From DASSFZ01 sp036514635 (GTDB lineage: Bacteria > Chloroflexota > Anaerolineae > Fen-1058), in the NCBI GenBank assembly GCA_036514635.1, contig DATBWU010000023.1, positions 1 through 13,025 on the forward strand: a stretch of DNA of 13,025 bases, written 5' to 3'. The notes below the pieces were generated by a model. That model was given only the letters and a program-made list of their open reading frames with translations, was not told the DNA's origin and searched no databases. Below, one piece after another: positions 11,615 through 13,025 of the stretch. Each line of letters begins with the position of its first letter. Positions within the stretch are counted from its first letter, which is position 1. Made by a program: the position numbers and the translations under genes.

Positions 11615-12829
11615 ATGAAGCACATCAAGTTGATCAGTGCGCTACTCGTGATCGCCGCCTTTGTGCTGTCGGCCTGCCAGGCTGGTCTTGCCGAGGTGAC
11701 GATTCCGCCCGGCGAGCCTATCCACATCGCCTACTGGGGCGTCCTGTCCGGCGCGGATGCGACGCTCGGCGAGGACTCTAAACGCGGCGTCGAGATCGCG
11801 ATCGATGATCGAGGCGGAAAACTGCTTGGGCGCGACATCCGCCTGACCACCGAAGACGCCTTGTGCACGCCAGAAGGTGGCGCGAATGCGGGCCAGAAAC
11901 TGGCCGCCGACACCACCCTGGTGGGCTTGATCGGCTCGTCCTGCTCCGATGAGACCGTCGGCGGCATCAAGGCCATCACCGAGGCCGGCCTGACCACGAT
12001 TTCGCCCTCCAACACCCGCCCGGCGCTCAGCGATCCCAACCGCGGGCCGGAGTATGCCGGCTACCTGCGCACCGCGCACAGCGATGCCTTCCAGGGCAGG
12101 GCCGTGGCCGAGTTCGTCTACAATGAACTGGGCCTGCGCACGGCGGCGACCATCCATGACGGCAGCGCCTACGCCGAGGCGTTGCAGCAGGTGTTCGTGG
12201 ATAACTTCAAGCAGCTGGGCGGCACCGTCACCCTTCAAGAGGCCGTCTCCAAGGGCCAGACCGACATGAAGCCGGTGCTGACGAGCATCGCGGCGACCAA
12301 TCCGGAAGTGATCTACTACCCGATCTTCGTCGCCGAGGGCGGCTTCATCACTGCGCAGTCGGCAGAAGTTCCCGGTCTCGAAAACGTGGTCAAGATCGGC
12401 TCCGACGGCATGTTCTCGCCCGACTTCATCAAGGGCGCTGGCCCGGCGGCAGGGAAGAATATGTATCTCTCTAGCCCCGACTTCACTGCCTTCCAGGCGG
12501 GTTACCAGGACTTCCTGGCCAAGCATACGGCGAAGTACGGCGGAAACCCGCTGAGCATTTTCCACGCGCACGCTTACGACGCGACGAACATCCTCTTCGC
12601 CGCGATCGAGAAGGTCGCCAAGACCGACCCGGATGGGACGATCCACATTCCGAAGCAGGCGCTGCGTGACGCGATCTACACCACCCAGGGCTACCGGGGT
12701 CTAACCGGCGTGTTGACCTGCGGCCAGTACGGTGACTGCGGCGCGCCGATCATCGCGGTGTATCAGGTGACCGATCGCGAGGTCGGCGGCGAGTGGCCGC
12801 CTGTAGCGCCCATCTGGCCGAAGAAGTAA
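11615..12829 (+). CDS. Substrate-binding lipoprotein of a branched-chain amino acid-type ABC transporter (LivK/amide family)
   Basis: The 404-residue product has a lipoprotein signal (LLVIAAFVLSAC, lipidated cysteine at residue 21) and a periplasmic-binding-protein type 1 fold: HIAYWGVLSGADATLGEDSKRGVEIAIDD at the start of the mature domain (quoted motifs GVLSG and RGVEIAIDD), LVGLIGSSCSDET in the first lobe, TTISPSNTRP at the ligand-binding site, then IYYPIFVAEG and a C-terminal YDATNILFAAIEKV. It is of normal length for the family. Its ligand (amino acid, amide, urea or other) cannot be told from sequence. The start is supported by GGGGGAGAG ending about 7-9 bases before the ATG. No permease or ATPase follows before the window edge, so it is either the first gene of a transporter operon interrupted by repeats, or an orphan. 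Confidence 0.92.
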   Translation: MKHIKLISALLVIAAFVLSACQAGLAEVTIPPGEPIHIAYWGVLSGADATLGEDSKRGVEIAIDDRGGKLLGRDIRLTTEDALCTPEGGANAGQKLAADTTLVGLIGSSCSDETVGGIKAITEAGLTTISPSNTRPALSDPNRGPEYAGYLRTAHSDAFQGRAVAEFVYNELGLRTAATIHDGSAYAEALQQVFVDNFKQLGGTVTLQEAVSKGQTDMKPVLTSIAATNPEVIYYPIFVAEGGFITAQSAEVPGLENVVKIGSDGMFSPDFIKGAGPAAGKNMYLSSPDFTAFQAGYQDFLAKHTAKYGGNPLSIFHAHAYDATNILFAAIEKVAKTDPDGTIHIPKQALRDAIYTTQGYRGLTGVLTCGQYGDCGAPIIAVYQVTDREVGGEWPPVAPIWPKK

Positions 12830-12952
12830 GCACAGCGTTCGAGTCTAGCATACTTAGGAGCCGTCAAAGAATAAGTCCGCCTGTCACCCTGAGAATCCCA
12901 CAGCGCCGGGTGGCGATAGGCTCGAAGAAAGAAACTTGCGCGCTGCGTGCCT

Positions 12953-13020
12953 GCGCGGCGATGAATTCGCCGCGCTACCCCGCTGCGCCCGATGAATCGG
13001 GCTAGTCGGATTCATCCGAC
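12953..13020. repeat. Three consecutive perfect stem-loops with TGAA/TTCA loops
   Basis: Stem 1: GCGCGGCGA (12953-12961) with TCGCCGCGC (12967-12975), loop TGAAT. Stem 2: GCCCGA (12987-12992) with TCGGGC (12997-13002), loop TGAA. Stem 3: GTCGGA (13005-13010) with TCCGAC (13015-13020), loop TTCA. Stem 3 has the loop of the opposite orientation. No gene is seen in 12830-13025; the earlier part holds a TGTCACCCTGAG repeat arm. Confidence 0.8.
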
Positions 13021-13025
13021 GCTGT

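Noticed and set aside
11642..12646. Long minus-strand open frame (334 codons) opposite the ABC binding protein
   Set aside because: The plus-strand protein is a complete family member; the other frame has shadow composition.

Overview
The window is GC-rich DNA from a bacterium, most likely an environmental Chloroflexota (Anaerolineae-like) lineage. That placement is inferred from gene style, not measured. It rests on several lipoproteins with Thr/Pro-rich tethers, a DUF1385 membrane protein, a LivK-type binding lipoprotein, an octaheme hydroxylamine-oxidoreductase-like cytochrome, and many long imperfect hairpins between genes. I see no rRNA, tRNA, CRISPR array or phage module.

Layout. 1-309: the possible 5' end of an unidentified leftward gene, then a compound double hairpin. 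310-1224 (-): DUF1385/YqhQ-type membrane protein, divergent from 1273-2493 (+), a six-repeat Kelch lipoprotein. 2469-5184 (-): three extracytoplasmic proteins in tandem, namely a DUF3105 lipoprotein, a WD40-like (PD40) propeller lipoprotein and a zinc peptidase of family M23; the first overlaps the Kelch gene tail to tail. 5622-7396 (+): a two-gene operon of a GltD-like iron-sulfur/FAD/NAD(P) oxidoreductase and an 80-residue protein with four cysteines, closed by a terminator at 7566-7598. 7767-10340 (+): a second operon with its own good promoter, encoding a membrane-anchored octaheme cytochrome of the HAO family, an eight-helix membrane protein and a small cupin. 10519-10981: a scar in which a truncated tilS start, a truncated IS5-type transposase and the tail of an ornithine-cyclodeaminase-family gene are joined. 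11615-12829 (+): an ABC-transporter substrate-binding lipoprotein. The window ends in three consecutive perfect stem-loops.

How the genes may work together. The most interesting unit is the cytochrome plus eight-helix protein. The membrane protein is an internal duplication of a four-helix unit, and each half carries a histidine at the end of its first and third helix and a Trp-x-Pro exactly 11 residues after the first histidine. The positive-inside rule puts all four histidines on the outer face, where the cytochrome hemes should lie. This suggests an undescribed membrane electron-transfer partner for an HAO-type cytochrome, replacing the tetraheme NapC/NrfH-type partner used elsewhere. The GltD-like gene next door could link to nitrogen metabolism, but its separate promoter and terminator make that only a neighbourhood argument.

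Expression signals are unusually readable. A TTGACA/TAGAAT promoter places DUF1385 transcription at or next to its ATG, and an extended -10 does the same for the tilS fragment, so leaderless mRNAs are likely. The M23 and cytochrome genes instead have standard leaders with Shine-Dalgarno sites.
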